Origin: Pseudomonas sp. B20(2017)
GTDB taxonomy: Bacteria; Pseudomonadota; Gammaproteobacteria; Pseudomonadales; Pseudomonadaceae
DNA length: 64,000 bases
Assembly: GCF_002113125.1 (NCBI RefSeq)
Contig: NZ_NEJP01000024.1
Location: forward strand, 26,198 to 90,197
Direction: 5' to 3'
Shown: piece after piece, positions 28,001 to 40,200 of the stretch
Layout of the letters: each line of letters begins with the position of its first letter
Position numbering within the stretch: the first letter of the stretch is position 1
Translations under genes and position numbers: made by a program
Notes under the pieces: generated by a model
Databases searched by the model: none
Told to the model about the DNA's origin: nothing
The model's input: only the letters and a program-made list of their open reading frames with translations

Positions 28001-28255
28001 CCCCTCGGCCCGTTGCCGCCAGCCATGGAAACCCGCCACCTTGACCAGCCGCGCCAGCAGCATCGACTGTTGCACCAGCAGCGTGTCCAGCGCCGCTTGC
28101 AGACGCTGCGGGTCGAGGTCACCGTCGATGACCAGACTCAGCCAGCGCAGCGCCTCGCCGCAGGTCGCCGTGGTCGACAAGCGTTCAACCACCGCCTGCT
28201 GCTCGGGGGTCAGGGCGAAACCCGGATCCTGCGTGTCCATCGATACGTCGTTCAT
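25028..28255 (-). CDS. Pyoverdine NRPS III: interface domain-A(Asp)-T
   Basis: A 1075-residue NRPS. Residues ~1-440 resemble a condensation domain, but the place of HHxxxDG is taken by ARHSADEP near residue 141, so it is probably non-catalytic. This fits the 'interface' domains that position a SyrP-like hydroxylase on Asp-loaded modules. A domain: ~465-950 (FTSGSTGVPKG near 612). By eye its code is D-L-T-K-I-G-H-V-G-K, close to Asp (DLTKVGHIGK from memory). T domain: FFAAGGHSLL, Ser near 991, then a charged helical tail that may dock to NRPS IV. Its A domain has ELAEIE where all the others have ELGEIE, suggesting separate ancestry. Its start overlaps the NRPS II stop by 4 bases (ATGA). Confidence 0.9.
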   Translation of the reverse strand: MNDVSMDTQDPGFALTPEQQAVVERLSTTATCGEALRWLSLVIDGDLDPQRLQAALDTLLVQQSMLLARLVKVAGFHGWRQRAEGAERFPLTVQSGEQSADEVRAKIEEWAARAFVIGESQNTQAVLYRLAPQQWQLVLGVARHSADEPTLNLIRQHLQQACGQAPATEEDEAGEFAQYLEWRSEVVLDEDAATARSYWQNHLHGVQADTATPWLASRISGGASAADARQSLTLEPALRDGLQRLAETLEQPLATLLQGAWWVLLARLSGRDQMLVGVRHDSRADYDYFARATGVFERTLPLQVTLPGTTTFSQWLVELNATLEEQRTWQEYWAPELAAEAARPAYGFALGRTIRTETVDGLRWTPDPVALVQRDAFEWSLQVELNDADGLEALRLNFAGDRYPTAVARTVLEQFGVLLASIVAQPQAELAQLNLLGAAETRRLLAINPPMQALADNRYLPQRIADFASRTPEAIALTDNQQQLSYSQLQAQVEQLAKGLIAQGLGRDAIVALALPRSADLVIAMLAAWRIGAAYLPLDVQWPQARQALMLEQAGAALLLTDAAHPGGWEGQPLKASTLAEVSGAADAPLSALETRGNDIAYVLFTSGSTGVPKGVVIEHRQLLNYTAQASEALGLASCRHVGFSSTVAADLGNTALFGALFNGATLHVASDEQMQDGALFADYLQQQQIDCLKIVPSHLAALLDGERATVPGTLILGGEPIAAPLIERIARLRSDCRVFNHYGPTESTVGVLVHPLSLSGDIADCAALSQVLGNNQVYVLDADLRLAPVGVIGELYLGGAQLCRGYLNAPADAQTFIQSPFDPAQRLYRTGDLARYRPDLSIQLHGRRDQQVKVRGFRIELAEIEAELLRLPQVSEALVLPAASAEQGLLAFAVAQGVTSDLPQTLRNELAARLPGVMVPQHLQLLERFPRLANGKIDRKALQQLAASAADDEGQAPRDALEQLLAARMGQLLGLERLGIDRDFFAAGGHSLLVIKLVAGIRKLLQCDVHPGLVFDHPTVASLALALRAVESSPGQLEKLAQVRLRMDAMSPEDKARLAEQARQLQAAKAAQNG

Positions 28256-31200
28256 GCTCCGGTTTCCTCGGTATTCAATGCGTCCTGGGCGTTCGGTTCG
28301 GTCGACGCCGGGCGTGCAAGGCTGCTGTGGTCATACATGTCACCCATGGCGACGACGATTTTGCGCGGCCCCTCGAAAGGATCGCGGGCATGGGCCACCA
28401 GCATGTTGTCGAGCAGGATCACATCGCCCTTCTGCCAGTCGAAGCGCACCGCGCACTCTTCGTACAGATCACCGATGCGCTGCATCACTTCGTCCTCGAT
28501 CGGTGTGCCGTCGCCGTAGAACACATGACGCGGCATGCGCTCCAGACCGAACATCGACAGCAGGTCTTCACGCACATCTGGCTCCAGCCAGTAGATGTGG
28601 TGCAGTTGCACCTGGTTGAAGAACGATTTCGCGCCAGTGATTGGGTGACGGATCACCGCCGGCCCAGGGGTGCGGGTCTGTAACTCGTTGTTGTCGAGCC
28701 AGCGCCACTGGATACCGCCGGCCCGGCAACGGGCCTCGACTTCGGCGCGGTCTTCGGTCTTGAAGAAGTGCTGCCACGACACATCGAGGTTGTCGGTAAA
28801 AGTGCGCACGTACAGCAAGCCCTTGGACTCGAACTTGTCGCGCAGGTCCGCCGGCAGTTTTTCGTACATCAACCGGCAATCCACCACCGGCGTCGCACCA
28901 CCGACCGGCGCGGCCACTTCGCAATAGAACATCTGCTTGCGCGGCCAGCGATCCTGATGGGAGCTCTCGTTGTGGAACAGGATCATCTTGCGTTCCGGGT
29001 ACGGCGTGGAGCGGTAGGTGTTCTTGCCGCCCTCTTTCTTCGGCAGGTCGCCGTACTGGCCGTACAGCCCCGGCTGGACCGCTTCGGCGAAGGCTTCGAA
29101 ACCCTGGATGCCATCCAGCTCGAAACCGCGGAACAGGATGCCGGCGTGTTCGGCCAGCTTCTGCTCGATCAAGGGCCGGTTGTGGTGGATCCACTCGACC
29201 AGATCCAGATGCGGCTCGTTCGGCTCCATCAGCAGCGGGAACGGCTGTGGCGCGCACAGCAGCGATTCACGCACAGGTTGCGGGCGAACCTTGGCGACCG
29301 GGGTGGCGGAACGTTTGAGGAACTTGCCGAGCTTGTCGGCCTTGGCTCCGGGGGCGGCGGTGGACGCGGTGGCCACTGCGCGGTTGTCGACTGGCATGCT
29401 GATAGCTCCCAATTGAATGTCCTGATCAGCGACGATCTGTTCCAACAGGGCTATCCAGGCCTTGACCAGGTACTGAATGCGCTCGTGTCCGAACAAGGTT
29501 GTGGCGAATTGCCAATTACCCAGCAATTGCCCTTCTTCTTCGTCAACGAACAATGCCATGTCGAATTTAGAATGCGTCTGCAGTGCCGCCAGCGGCTCGA
29601 CGCTCAGGTCACCCATCGATTGCGTGCGTCCCGGCAGGTTGTTCATCACGAACAACACCTGCACCAGCGGGTTCATGCCCTTGTGCCGAGGCACGCCACA
29701 GGACTCGACGATCATGTCCAGCGGCAGGTCCTGATGCTCCAGCGCACCCAGCAGGTTGTCCTGGGTGCCGGCGAGGAATGCCGAGAAGCGTGCTTGCGCA
29801 TCGAAGCGTGAGCGCAGCGGCAGCACGTTGACGAAAAACCCGATCAGGCGCTCCAGCTCCGGCTGCTCACGCCCGGCGACGTCGGCGCCGACCAACACAT
29901 CGTCACGGCCGCCGAACCGATGCAACAACACCTGAAACGACGCCAACAGCGTGCTGTACAGGGTCACACCGGCTTCACCCGACAATTTGCGCAGTGCCTG
30001 GCTCAAGTCCGGTGTCAGGCGGAACTGCACCGCATCGCCATCGTAGGACGCGGACTGCCCGCGCGGCTTGTCCAGCGGCAGATCGAGCTGGCCGCTGTAG
30101 CCATCCAGCCGCTCCTTCCAGTACGCCGCCTGCTGGCCGAGAATCCCGCGTTGTTCGAGTTCCTGCTGCCACAGGGCAAAGTCGGAGTACTGCACTTCCA
30201 GCGCCGGCAGTGGCGTCGCGTCGCCCGCCTTGCCCAGTTCGTAGATCTGCACCAGTTCATTGATCAGCACCCCCATCGACCAGCCGTCAGAGATGATGTG
30301 GTGCATCGAGAACAGCAGCACATGCTCGGTCGCCGACAGATGCAGAATCCGTCCACGCCACAGCGGCGCCTGCTCCAGATCGATCGGTGTGCGGGCGTTG
30401 TCCAGCGCCGCTTGCGCCACATGTTCCTCCTGGGCGCTGCGGGACAGGCCGGACAAGTCGATGACCGGGAAGTCCACCTCGACCTGCTCGCAGATCACGG
30501 CAATCGGATCGCCTTCATCATCCTGTGAGTACGCCGTGCGCAGCACTTCATGCCGCTGCACGACCTCGGCAAAACTGCCCACGAACCGCTCGGCCGACAG
30601 CTCGCCGCGCAAGCGCAAGGCCAGCGGCATGCCGTAGGCGGAACTGCCGCCGGACAACTGCTCGGCCACCCACAGACGACGTTGCACCAGCGACAGCGGT
30701 GCCGTCTGCTTACTGCCAAAAGCCTTGAGCGGCACGCTCTGACTGCCGGCGCCGACGTCTTCTTGGGCCTGACTCATCCAGGCCGCCAGATCCTTCAGAC
30801 GCGGATGGTTGAACAGATCCCGCAAACTCAACGGGCTGCTGCCCAGTTTGCGCAAGCGCGATATCGCCTGCGTCGCCAGCAGCGAGTGGCCACCCAGTTC
30901 GAAGAAATGATCCTCGCGGCCCACGCGGTCAAGCTCCAGAACGTTCTGCCAGATCGTCGCGATCTGCTGCTCCAGCGCCCCCACCGGCGCGACAAACTCA
31001 CCACTCGCGGCGCCCGCTTCGACGCCAGGCAGTGCCTTGCGATCGATCTTGCCGTTGGGAGTCAGCGGCAGGCTGGCGAGGAACAAGACATGGGCCGGGA
31101 TCATGTAGTCCGGCAAATGTTCCTTCAAACGAGCCTTGAGCTCGTCACGCAGCACACCCTGCGCAGTCGAATCACCGCCGGCCACAGCAGGATCGTCGTA

Positions 31201-34200
31201 AACCACATAAGCCACCAGTTGCGCACTCACCGCCCCCGGTTGCGCAATCACCAGCGACTGCTGCACACCCGGCACCTGCATCAGACGGGCCTCGATTTCT
31301 CCCAGCTCGATGCGGAATCCGCGGATCTTCACCTGATGGTCGATACGGCCGACGTACTGCAAGGTGCCGTCGGGCTGATAACGGGTCAGGTCACCGGTGC
31401 GGTACAGGCGCTCGCCATTGCCGGCGAACGGATTCGGCACAAACTTCTCGGCCGTCATCGCCGCGCGGCCTAGATAGCCACGGGTAACCCCGGCGCCAGC
31501 CAGATACAGCTCGGCGGCGACACCCAGCGGTGCCGGTTGCAGATCGGCGCCCAGCAGGTAGCTGGCGGTGCCGGTCAGCGGCCGGCCGATATTCGCCTGA
31601 CCACCCGCCTCGCGACGGGTCCAGGTCGAATAGGTGGTGTCTTCGGACGGGCCATAGAGATCGTAAACGTGCGCAATGTTTGCCTGCCGGTACAGCGTGT
31701 CCACCAGGCTTTGCTTGAGCGGTTCACCGGCCAGATTGATGATGCGCACGCTCGACGGAATATCGCCGGCGTCCTGCAAGGCATTGATCGCCGAAGGCAC
31801 GGTATTGATCAGGCGCACCTGATCACGGGCCGGCAGATTCGGCAGTTCCAGGGCGTTGCGGGCGATGATCAGCGAGCCGCCGTTGGCCAGGGTCACGAAC
31901 AGCTCCCACACCGACAGGTCGAAGCACACCGAAGTCGATGCCAGCACACCTTGAATGTCGTCGCGGCTGTAGACGCCCTTCGACCACTCAATCAGCGCCT
32001 GGACGTTGCGATGGGTGATCGACACGCCTTTCGGCTTGCCGGTGGAACCGGAGGTGTAGATCACGTACGCAAGGTTGTCAGCGGTCACTGCGGTGGCCGG
32101 CGCCTGACTGCCATAAGCCGTCAGGTCCAGTTGATCCACGCGCAGCACCTGAGTGTCGCCACCGACATTGAGTTGCGCGGCCACTTCGGTCTCGGACAAC
32201 AGCACCCGTGCACGGCTGTCCTCAAGCATGTAGGCCACGCGATCCGCCGGGTAATCCGGGTCCAGCGGAACATAGGCGCCACCGGCCTTGAGCACCGCGA
32301 GCAAGGCGACCAACAGGCTGTCGGAACGCTGCATGGCCACGCCGACCCGCACTTCCGGGCCGACCCCGGATTCGATCAACCTGTGCGCGAGGCGGTTGGC
32401 CCGGGCATGGATTTCCCGGTAGCTGAACGTCTGCTGTGCAAACGTCACGGCCAGTGCATCCGGCTGGGCAGCGACCTGGCGGTCGATCATCTGATGGATG
32501 CACAACGCGTCGACGTTGGCGCTTTCGATGTGATTCCAGTCATGCAACATCCGTTGTTGCTCGGCGTCTTCCAGCAGGTTCAACTCACCCAGGCAACGTT
32601 CGGCATTGACGCTCATCTGCATCAGCAGTTGCTGCAACTGGCACGCCAGTTTCACCACGCTGTTTGCGGCAAAGCGGTTGTTCTGATAACCGAAGTGCAC
32701 GGTCATCTGCTCGTCGAGGTTGACCATCAGCGTCAGCGGGTAACTGGTCTGCTCGTAGCGGTCGGCTTCGCCGAACTTCAGATCCTGGGATTCGGCCTGT
32801 TGCAAGGCTTCGGCAATCGGGTAGTTCTCGAACACCAGAATGTTGTCGAACAGCGCTTCACCGCCCTGCCCGGCCCAACGCTGGATGTCGAACAGCGGCG
32901 TGTGTTCCTGCTCGCGCAGCAGCAGGTTCTGCGCCTGCACCTGTTGCAACCATTCGGACAACGGCTGCTCGGCACGCGGGCTGGCGATCACCGGCAAGGT
33001 GTTGATGAACAGACCGATCTGCCCCTCGACCCCGCTCAACTGCGCCGGACGCCCGGACACCGTGGCGCCGAAGCTGACGGTCGACTGGCCGGTGTAACGC
33101 TGCAACAGCAACAGCCACGCCGCCTGCACCACGGTGTTGACCGTGACTTTCTGCGCACGGGCGACCCGGTTCAGGTCAGCGGTCGCCACCGTGTCCAGCG
33201 TCAGCAGGTATTCGCCTTGCCCGGTGACTGTTGAATCGTCGGTGCGCGGCAGGCTGTCGCCCAGATAGGTCGGCGCATCGAAGTCGGCCAGTTGGCCCTT
33301 CCAGAAGTTCTCGGTGACCTGCGCGTCCTGCTGCGCCAGCCACTCAATGTAATCGCGATAACGACCGGCTCCGGCAAGCGGGGCCACGCCGTGGTAGCGC
33401 TGCAACACTTCGCCCAGCAACTGCGAGTTGCTCCAGCCGTCCATCAGGATGTGATGGCTGGTATAGATCAGGTGATAGCGTGCGGCGGCGACTTGCACCA
33501 CCACCAGACGCAGCAGCGGTGCGCTGTGCAGATCGAAACCCTGCACCCGTTGCGCCTGCTCCAGTTCACTCAAGGCCTGATCCAGATCGCTGCGCTCGCG
33601 CCAGTCCAGCACAGTGAACGGCACCGGCAGATCCTTGTGCACCACTTGCAGCGGACGAGTGAACTCACCTTCCCAGACAAAACCGCTGCGCAGTACGTCG
33701 TGAGCATCCAGTGCCGCTTGCCAGGCATCGCGGAAGCGCTCGACCTGCAGGCCGTCGACGGCGACGCACATCTGGTTGATGTAATCGCCCGCCTGCTGCT
33801 CGTACAGGCTGTGGAACAGCATGCCCTGCTGCATCGGCGAGAGCGGATACAGATCCTGCACTTCCCGCGCCGGGATCGTCAGTGTGTCGAGTTGCGCCTG
33901 CGTCACGCCGGCCAGCGGGAAGTCCGAAGGCGTCAGGCCTTCGCTGCCCGGGGTCAGGCAATGGCCGATCAGTGCCGCCAGTTCGTCGGCGTAATCCTGT
34001 GCAAGCCGCTCGATGGTTGAGCTGTCGAAGCGCTCCGAACTGAACGTCCAACCCACACGCAACTCGCCGCCGTACACCTGACCGTTGAGGGTCAGCCAGT
34101 TGCCCAGTGGCGCGTCGGGGCTCTGATCAAGACCGGCGTTCTCCGGCGTCGGCGCGAACAGCGCGCCGTCATCGGCCTCGAAGCTGCCGTCGAACTGACC

Positions 34201-37200
34201 GAGATAGTTGAAGGTGATGCGCGGGGTCGGCAACGCCTTCAGGCTGCTTTGCGCGTCGGCATCGCCGAGGTGACGCAATGCACCGAAACCGATGCCCTTG
34301 TTCGGGATCGAGCGCAGTTGTTCTTTGATCTGTTTGATCGAATCGCCCGCGCCTTCGGCCGGGGTCAGACGCACCGGGAACAGACTGGTGAACCAGCCCA
34401 AGGTGCGGGTCAGGTCGACGCCGTCGAACAGCTCTTCACGACCGTGACCTTCCAGTTGAATCAGCGTCGATGCGTGCCCGCTCCAGCGCCCGATGACCCG
34501 GGCCAGCGCGGTCAGCAGCAGGTCGTTGACCTGGGTGCGATAGGCCGCCGGGGCTTCTTGCAACAGTTGTCGGGTCAGGTTCGCATTGAGGCGGGTCTGC
34601 ACGGTCTGCGCCAGACGGTTCTGTTGGCCGGCGTCAAGGCGTTTGCACGGCAGATCGGTGCTGACGTCGCTCAGGCAGGCCTGCCAGTACGCCAGTTCTT
34701 CCTGCAACGCCGGGCCGTTGGCGTAGCGTTGCAAGTGTTCGCTCCAGTCCTTGAAGGCACTGGTCTTGGCCGGCAGGCTCAGGGCCTGACCGTTGATGGC
34801 TTGCTGATAGGCGCTCTGCAGATCTTCCAGCAGAATCCGCCACGACACGCCGTCCACTGCCAGGTGATGGATCACCAGCAACAGACGTTGCGTGCCGTCA
34901 GCCAGGTTGGCCAGCACCGCCCGCAGCAACGGACCGTTTTGCAGGTCGAGGCTGCGCTGGGCGCGGTTGCCCAACGCTTCGAGATCCGCGATGTCGGCAA
35001 TGGTTTCCTGCCAGAGCAGGTCTTGCGCCAATGCGTCCACCGCCAGGTGTTCGGCCTGCCAGACGCTGCCCTGCTGGCTGAAGCTCAGACGCAAGGCATC
35101 GTGATGAATGACCAGCGCTCGCAGCACTTGCTCAAGCGTGTCGGCCGCCAGCCGTTGATTCGGCTTGAGCAGCACCGACTGGTTCCAGTGGTGACGCTCG
35201 GGAATCTCGTCCTCGAAGAACTGCTGCTGGATCGGCAACAGCAACGCCGGGCCGGTGACCGGCTGCTGATCGATGGTCGACTCGCTGTCACCGATCTGCG
35301 CCACCAGTGCCAGACGCTGGATGGTCTGGTGCTGGAACAGGTCTTTGGGATTCAGGCGGATACCGGCCTGACGGGCACGGCTGACCACCTGGATCGAGAT
35401 GATCGAATCGCCGCCCAGCTCGAAGAAGTTGTCGTTCAGACCGACTTGCGGAAGCTTCAGCACGTCTTGCCAGATCTCGGCCAGACGCTGCTCCATGACG
35501 CTTTGCGGCGCCTGATAAACCTGTTGCGACTGACTGGCGTCCGGCGACGGCAAGGCACTTCGGTTGAGCTTGCCGTTGGCGGTCAATGGCAATTGTTCGA
35601 GCAGCAACAGGTGCGCCGGAATCATATGATCCGGCAGGTTTTCCTTGAGTTCGGCGCGCACGCGGTCGCGCCACTCGGCTTGTTCGACGGTGCTGGCTTG
35701 CAGCACCTCGGCATTGCTCGGCACCAGGTACGCGACCAGTTGCTGACCGCTCAAACCCGGTTGCGCCAGCACCACGGCCTGACGCACGGCGGATTGCTCC
35801 AGCAACTGCGCTTCGATCTCACCGAGCTCGATGCGGAAACCGCGAATCTTCACCTGATGGTCGATCCGCCCGATGTATTCGATCACACCGTCGGCGCGAT
35901 AGCGCGCCAGGTCGCCGGTGCGATACAGACGCCCACCATCGGCGGCAAACGGATCGGGAATAAAGCGCAGCGTGGTCAGGTCCGGACGGTTCAGATAACC
36001 CCGGGCCAGACCGGCACGACCGACGTACAGCTCACCGATGCAGCCCTTGGCCACCGGGTTCAGGTCGCCATCGAGCAAGTACCACGACAGGTCAGGGATC
36101 GGCTCGCCGATCGGACTGCTGGCGTCACGTTGCAGATCGGCCAGCGAAATCGGCCAATAGGTTACGTGAACCGTGGTTTCGGTGATGCCGTACATGTTGA
36201 TCAGTTGCGGCGTCTGATCACCGAATCGCTCGAACCATGGGCGCAGGCTCTTGACCTCCAGCGCCTCGCCGCCGAACACCACGTAACGCAGCGACGGTTG
36301 CATCGCCGCGTGTTCCGGGGCGCACGCCACTTGCATCAGTTGCTTGAACGCCGACGGTGTCTGGTTGAGGACGGTGATCCCTTCACGGCACAGCAAAGCG
36401 TAGAAATCTTCCGGCGAGCGGCTGGTCTCGTACGGCACCACCACCAGTTTGCCGCCGTACAGCAGCGCCCCGAAGATCTCCCACACCGAAAAGTCGAACG
36501 CGTAGGAATGGAACAGGCTCCACACGTCCTGTGGGCCGAAATCGAACCATGCATCGGTGGCTTCAAACAGGCGCAGCACGTTGCGGTGAGCCAGCAAGGT
36601 GCCCTTCGGCTGACCGGTAGAGCCGGAGGTGTAGATCACGTAAGCCAGATTGTCCGGGCTCATGTTCACTTGCGGATTGGCGTCGCTGTAGCTTTCCAGA
36701 CCATCGCGATCCTGATCGAGCATCAGGCTGCGCACCGAGTCCGGCACCGGCAGACGGCCGAGCAGATGACTCTGGGTCAGCAGCAGGCCGATGCCGCTGT
36801 CGCCGATCATGTAGGCCAGGCGTTCTTCGGGATAGCTCGGGTCAAGCGGCACATAGGCGCCGCCGGCCTTGAGGATCGCCAGCAGGCCGACCAGCATGTC
36901 CAGGCTGCGCTCCACCGCCAGGCCGACGCGCACGTCCGGGCCGACACCGCTGGCAATCAGCTTGTGGGCCAACTGGTTGGCACGGCTGTTCAGTTCACCG
37001 TAGCTCAAGACCTGCTCGCCATAGGTCACGGCAACCGCCTGCGGCCCACGTTCGGCCTGGGCTTCGATCAGCGTGTGCAGGCAGCGTTCGCTCGGGAAAT
37101 CGACGGTGGCCGGGTTCCATTGCAGCAGCGTGGCCTGATGCTCGGCGGCGTCATGCAGCGGCAGATCGGCGATGCGTTGTCCGGCGTCGGCGACGATGCC

Positions 37201-40200
37201 GTCCAGCAGGTTGAGCCAGTGCCCGGACAGACGAGTAATGGTCGCGGCATCGAACAGATCGGTGGCGTAAGTCAGTTCGGCCCAGACGTTGTCTGTCGAT
37301 TCAAAAGTATTAAGGGTCAGGTCGAACTGAGCGGTGTTGGAAGCCCAGTTCAAGCCTTCGATTGCAATCTTCGGCAGGCGGGTTGCGCCCTCGGCCTGAC
37401 GCGCCTGGCTCTGGTGATTGTGCAGCACCTGGAACAGCGGACTGTGGCTCAGGCTGCGTTCCGGTTGCAGCGCGTCGACCAGTTGCTCGAACGGCAGATC
37501 CTGATGCGCCTGGGCGCCGAGCACGGTGTTTTTCACCTGCTGCAACAGGTTGCGGAAGCTCTGCTGGCTGTCGAACTCGGCCTTCAACACCTGAGTGTTG
37601 ACGAAGAAGCCGATCAGGCCTTCGGTCTCGACCCGGTTGCGGTTGGCCACCGGCACGCCGACGCGAATGTCGGCCTGACCGCTGTAGCGATGCAGCAATG
37701 TCTGGAACGAGGCCAGCAACAGCGCGAACAGCGTGACGTTTTCCCGTTGCGCGACCTGCTTGAGTGCACTCGCCAGTTCGAGGCTGAGCGGAATGTCCTG
37801 GCGAGCACCGCGATAACTTTGTTCGGGCGGGCGCGGACGGTCGGTCGGCAACTCCAGCAACGGCTGGTCGCCGTCACCCAGTTGCGCGGTCCAGTAATTG
37901 AGTTGACGCTCGCGCTCGCCGGCGTCCATCCACTGCCGTTGCCACACGGCGTAGTCGGCGTATTGCACCGGCAACGTCGGCAAATCAGCGTCGCGGCCCT
38001 GACTGTAAGCGGCATACAGCGCGATCAGTTCATTGACCATCACACCCATCGACCAGCCATCGGAGACGATGTGATGCAGGGTGATGACCAGCGCGTGGTC
38101 ATCGACGGCCAGACGCAATAGTTTGACCCGCAGCAACGGGCCTTGCTGGAGATTGAACAAGTGCAGGGTTTCTTCCGCGACCAGCGCTTGCAGCGCCGCA
38201 TCATCCAGATCAGCAGCGACGTTCTGTACCTGCAGATCCAGTACGCCTTGGGCCTGGATCACTTGTAGCGTCTGGCCCTGCTGTTCAACGAAGCAGGTGC
38301 GCAGGGACTCATGGCGGGCGATCAGCGTTTCGAAGCTGCGCTGCAACGCCGGCAGATCGAGTTCGCCGCGCAGGCGCAGTGCCGATGGAACGTGGTAAGC
38401 AGTGCTGGTCGGTTCCAGTTGCCAGAGGAACCACTGGCGTTCCTGAGCGTAAGACAGTGCCAGCGGTTGCAACCGCGACAGCGGCACGATTGGCGGTTCC
38501 TGATGAGCCCGCTCAACACCCAGCGCAGCGACGAAATCTTCCAGAATGCTGTGTTCGAACAGGGTGCGCAGCGGAACCTGCACGTTCAGCGCCTGACGCA
38601 CCCGCGAAACCACCTGGGTCACCAGCAGTGAGTGACCGCCGAGTTCAAAGAAGTTGTCGCTCAGTCCCACCCGTTCCAGCTTGAGCACCGTTTGCCAGAT
38701 TTCGGCGACGGTGTGCTGGGTGGCGGTCTGCGGCGCGACGTAGGTCGATTGCAGTTGGCTGGCGTCGGGTGCCGGCAAAGCCTTGCGGTCGACTTTGCCG
38801 TTGGGGGTCAGCGGCAGTTGCGCAAGGAACAACAGGTGCGCCGGCACCATGTATTCCGGCAGCTCGGCCTTGAGGCTGGCCTTGAGCGCGGAGCGCAAAG
38901 TGGCTTCGCCTTCAATGTCTGGCACTTCACCGCTGGCCGGTACGACGTAGCCCACCAGTTGCGGGCCGGTCGGGCCGTCCTGGGCAACCACCACCGTTTC
39001 GCGGACGCTGTCCAGCGCTAGCAGACGGGCTTCGATTTCACCCAGTTCAATCCGGAAACCACGGATCTTCACCTGATGGTCGATCCGCCCGATGTATTCG
39101 ATCACGCCCTCGGCGCGATAACGGGTCAGGTCGCCGGTGCGGTACAGGCGTTCGCCGTTTTTCGAGAACGGGTCCGGGACAAAACGTTCGGCGGTCAGCG
39201 AAGGACGCTGGAAGTAACCCCGGGCCAGGCCGTCGCCCCCGATCAGCAGTTCGCCCGGCGCGCCGAGCGGGTTGAGTTCAAGGTCGCTGCCGAGGATGTA
39301 CAGCGCGGTGTTGTCAATCGGGGTTCCAAGGAACGGACGGCTGTTGTCCACACTCAGCGCATGTTGTGCCGACCAGATGGTGGTTTCGGTCGGGCCGTAC
39401 AGGTTCCACACCTGCGGCGTCAGCGCCAGCATGCGCCGGGCCAGTTCCTGGGACAGCGCTTCACCGCCGCACAGGAAGGTGCGCCCGGTCAGCGTCGCGG
39501 CGTGTTCATGGTCGAGCAGCATGCGCCAGGTCGAAGGCGTGGCTTGCAGCGTGCTGACGACGTGACGCTCGATCAGCTCCAGCACCGCTTGCGGGTCCTG
39601 ATGTACATCCTTGCCGGTCAGCACCACGCAGGCACCGGCCAGCAGCGGGCCGTAGATTTCCAGGCCGAAAATGTCGAACGAAAAAGTGGTCAGCGACAAC
39701 ATGCGGTCAGCAGCGGCGATCCCCGGTTGCTCGACCATGCTGGTGACAAAATTGCTCAGGGCTGCATGGCGCACCATCACGCCTTTCGGCTTGCCGGTGG
39801 AACCCGAGGTGTAAATCGTATAGGCCAGGTGTTCGCCGTCGACTGCAACATCCGGCGCGGTCTGCGGATAAGCCGCCAGCCAGTCCTGTGGCTGATCGAG
39901 CAACAGCGTTTGCACACTCGCCGGGATCGGCAGTTGCGCCAGCAAAGGGGATTGGGTCAGCAACAGTTGCAGGCCGCTGTCTTCGATCATGTAGGCCAGG
40001 CGATCTTCCGGATACGCCGGGTCCAGCGGCACATAGGCACCGCCGGCCTTGAGGATCGCCAGCAGGCCGACGATCATTTCGGCGCTGCGCTCGACGGCAA
40101 TGCCGACCAGACGATCCGGGCCGACGCCGGTTTCGATCAGCTTGTGCGCCAGTTGGTTGGCACGGCTATCGAGTTGCGCGTAAGTCAGCACGTCATCGCC

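Noticed and set aside
34249..38121. Very long open frame on the plus strand opposite NRPS II (1290 codons)
   Set aside because: It is antisense to a clear NRPS, rich in Gln, His, Arg and Val in a repeating way that mirrors NRPS modules, and has no recognisable domain or ribosome binding site. High GC at third positions makes such antisense frames common here.
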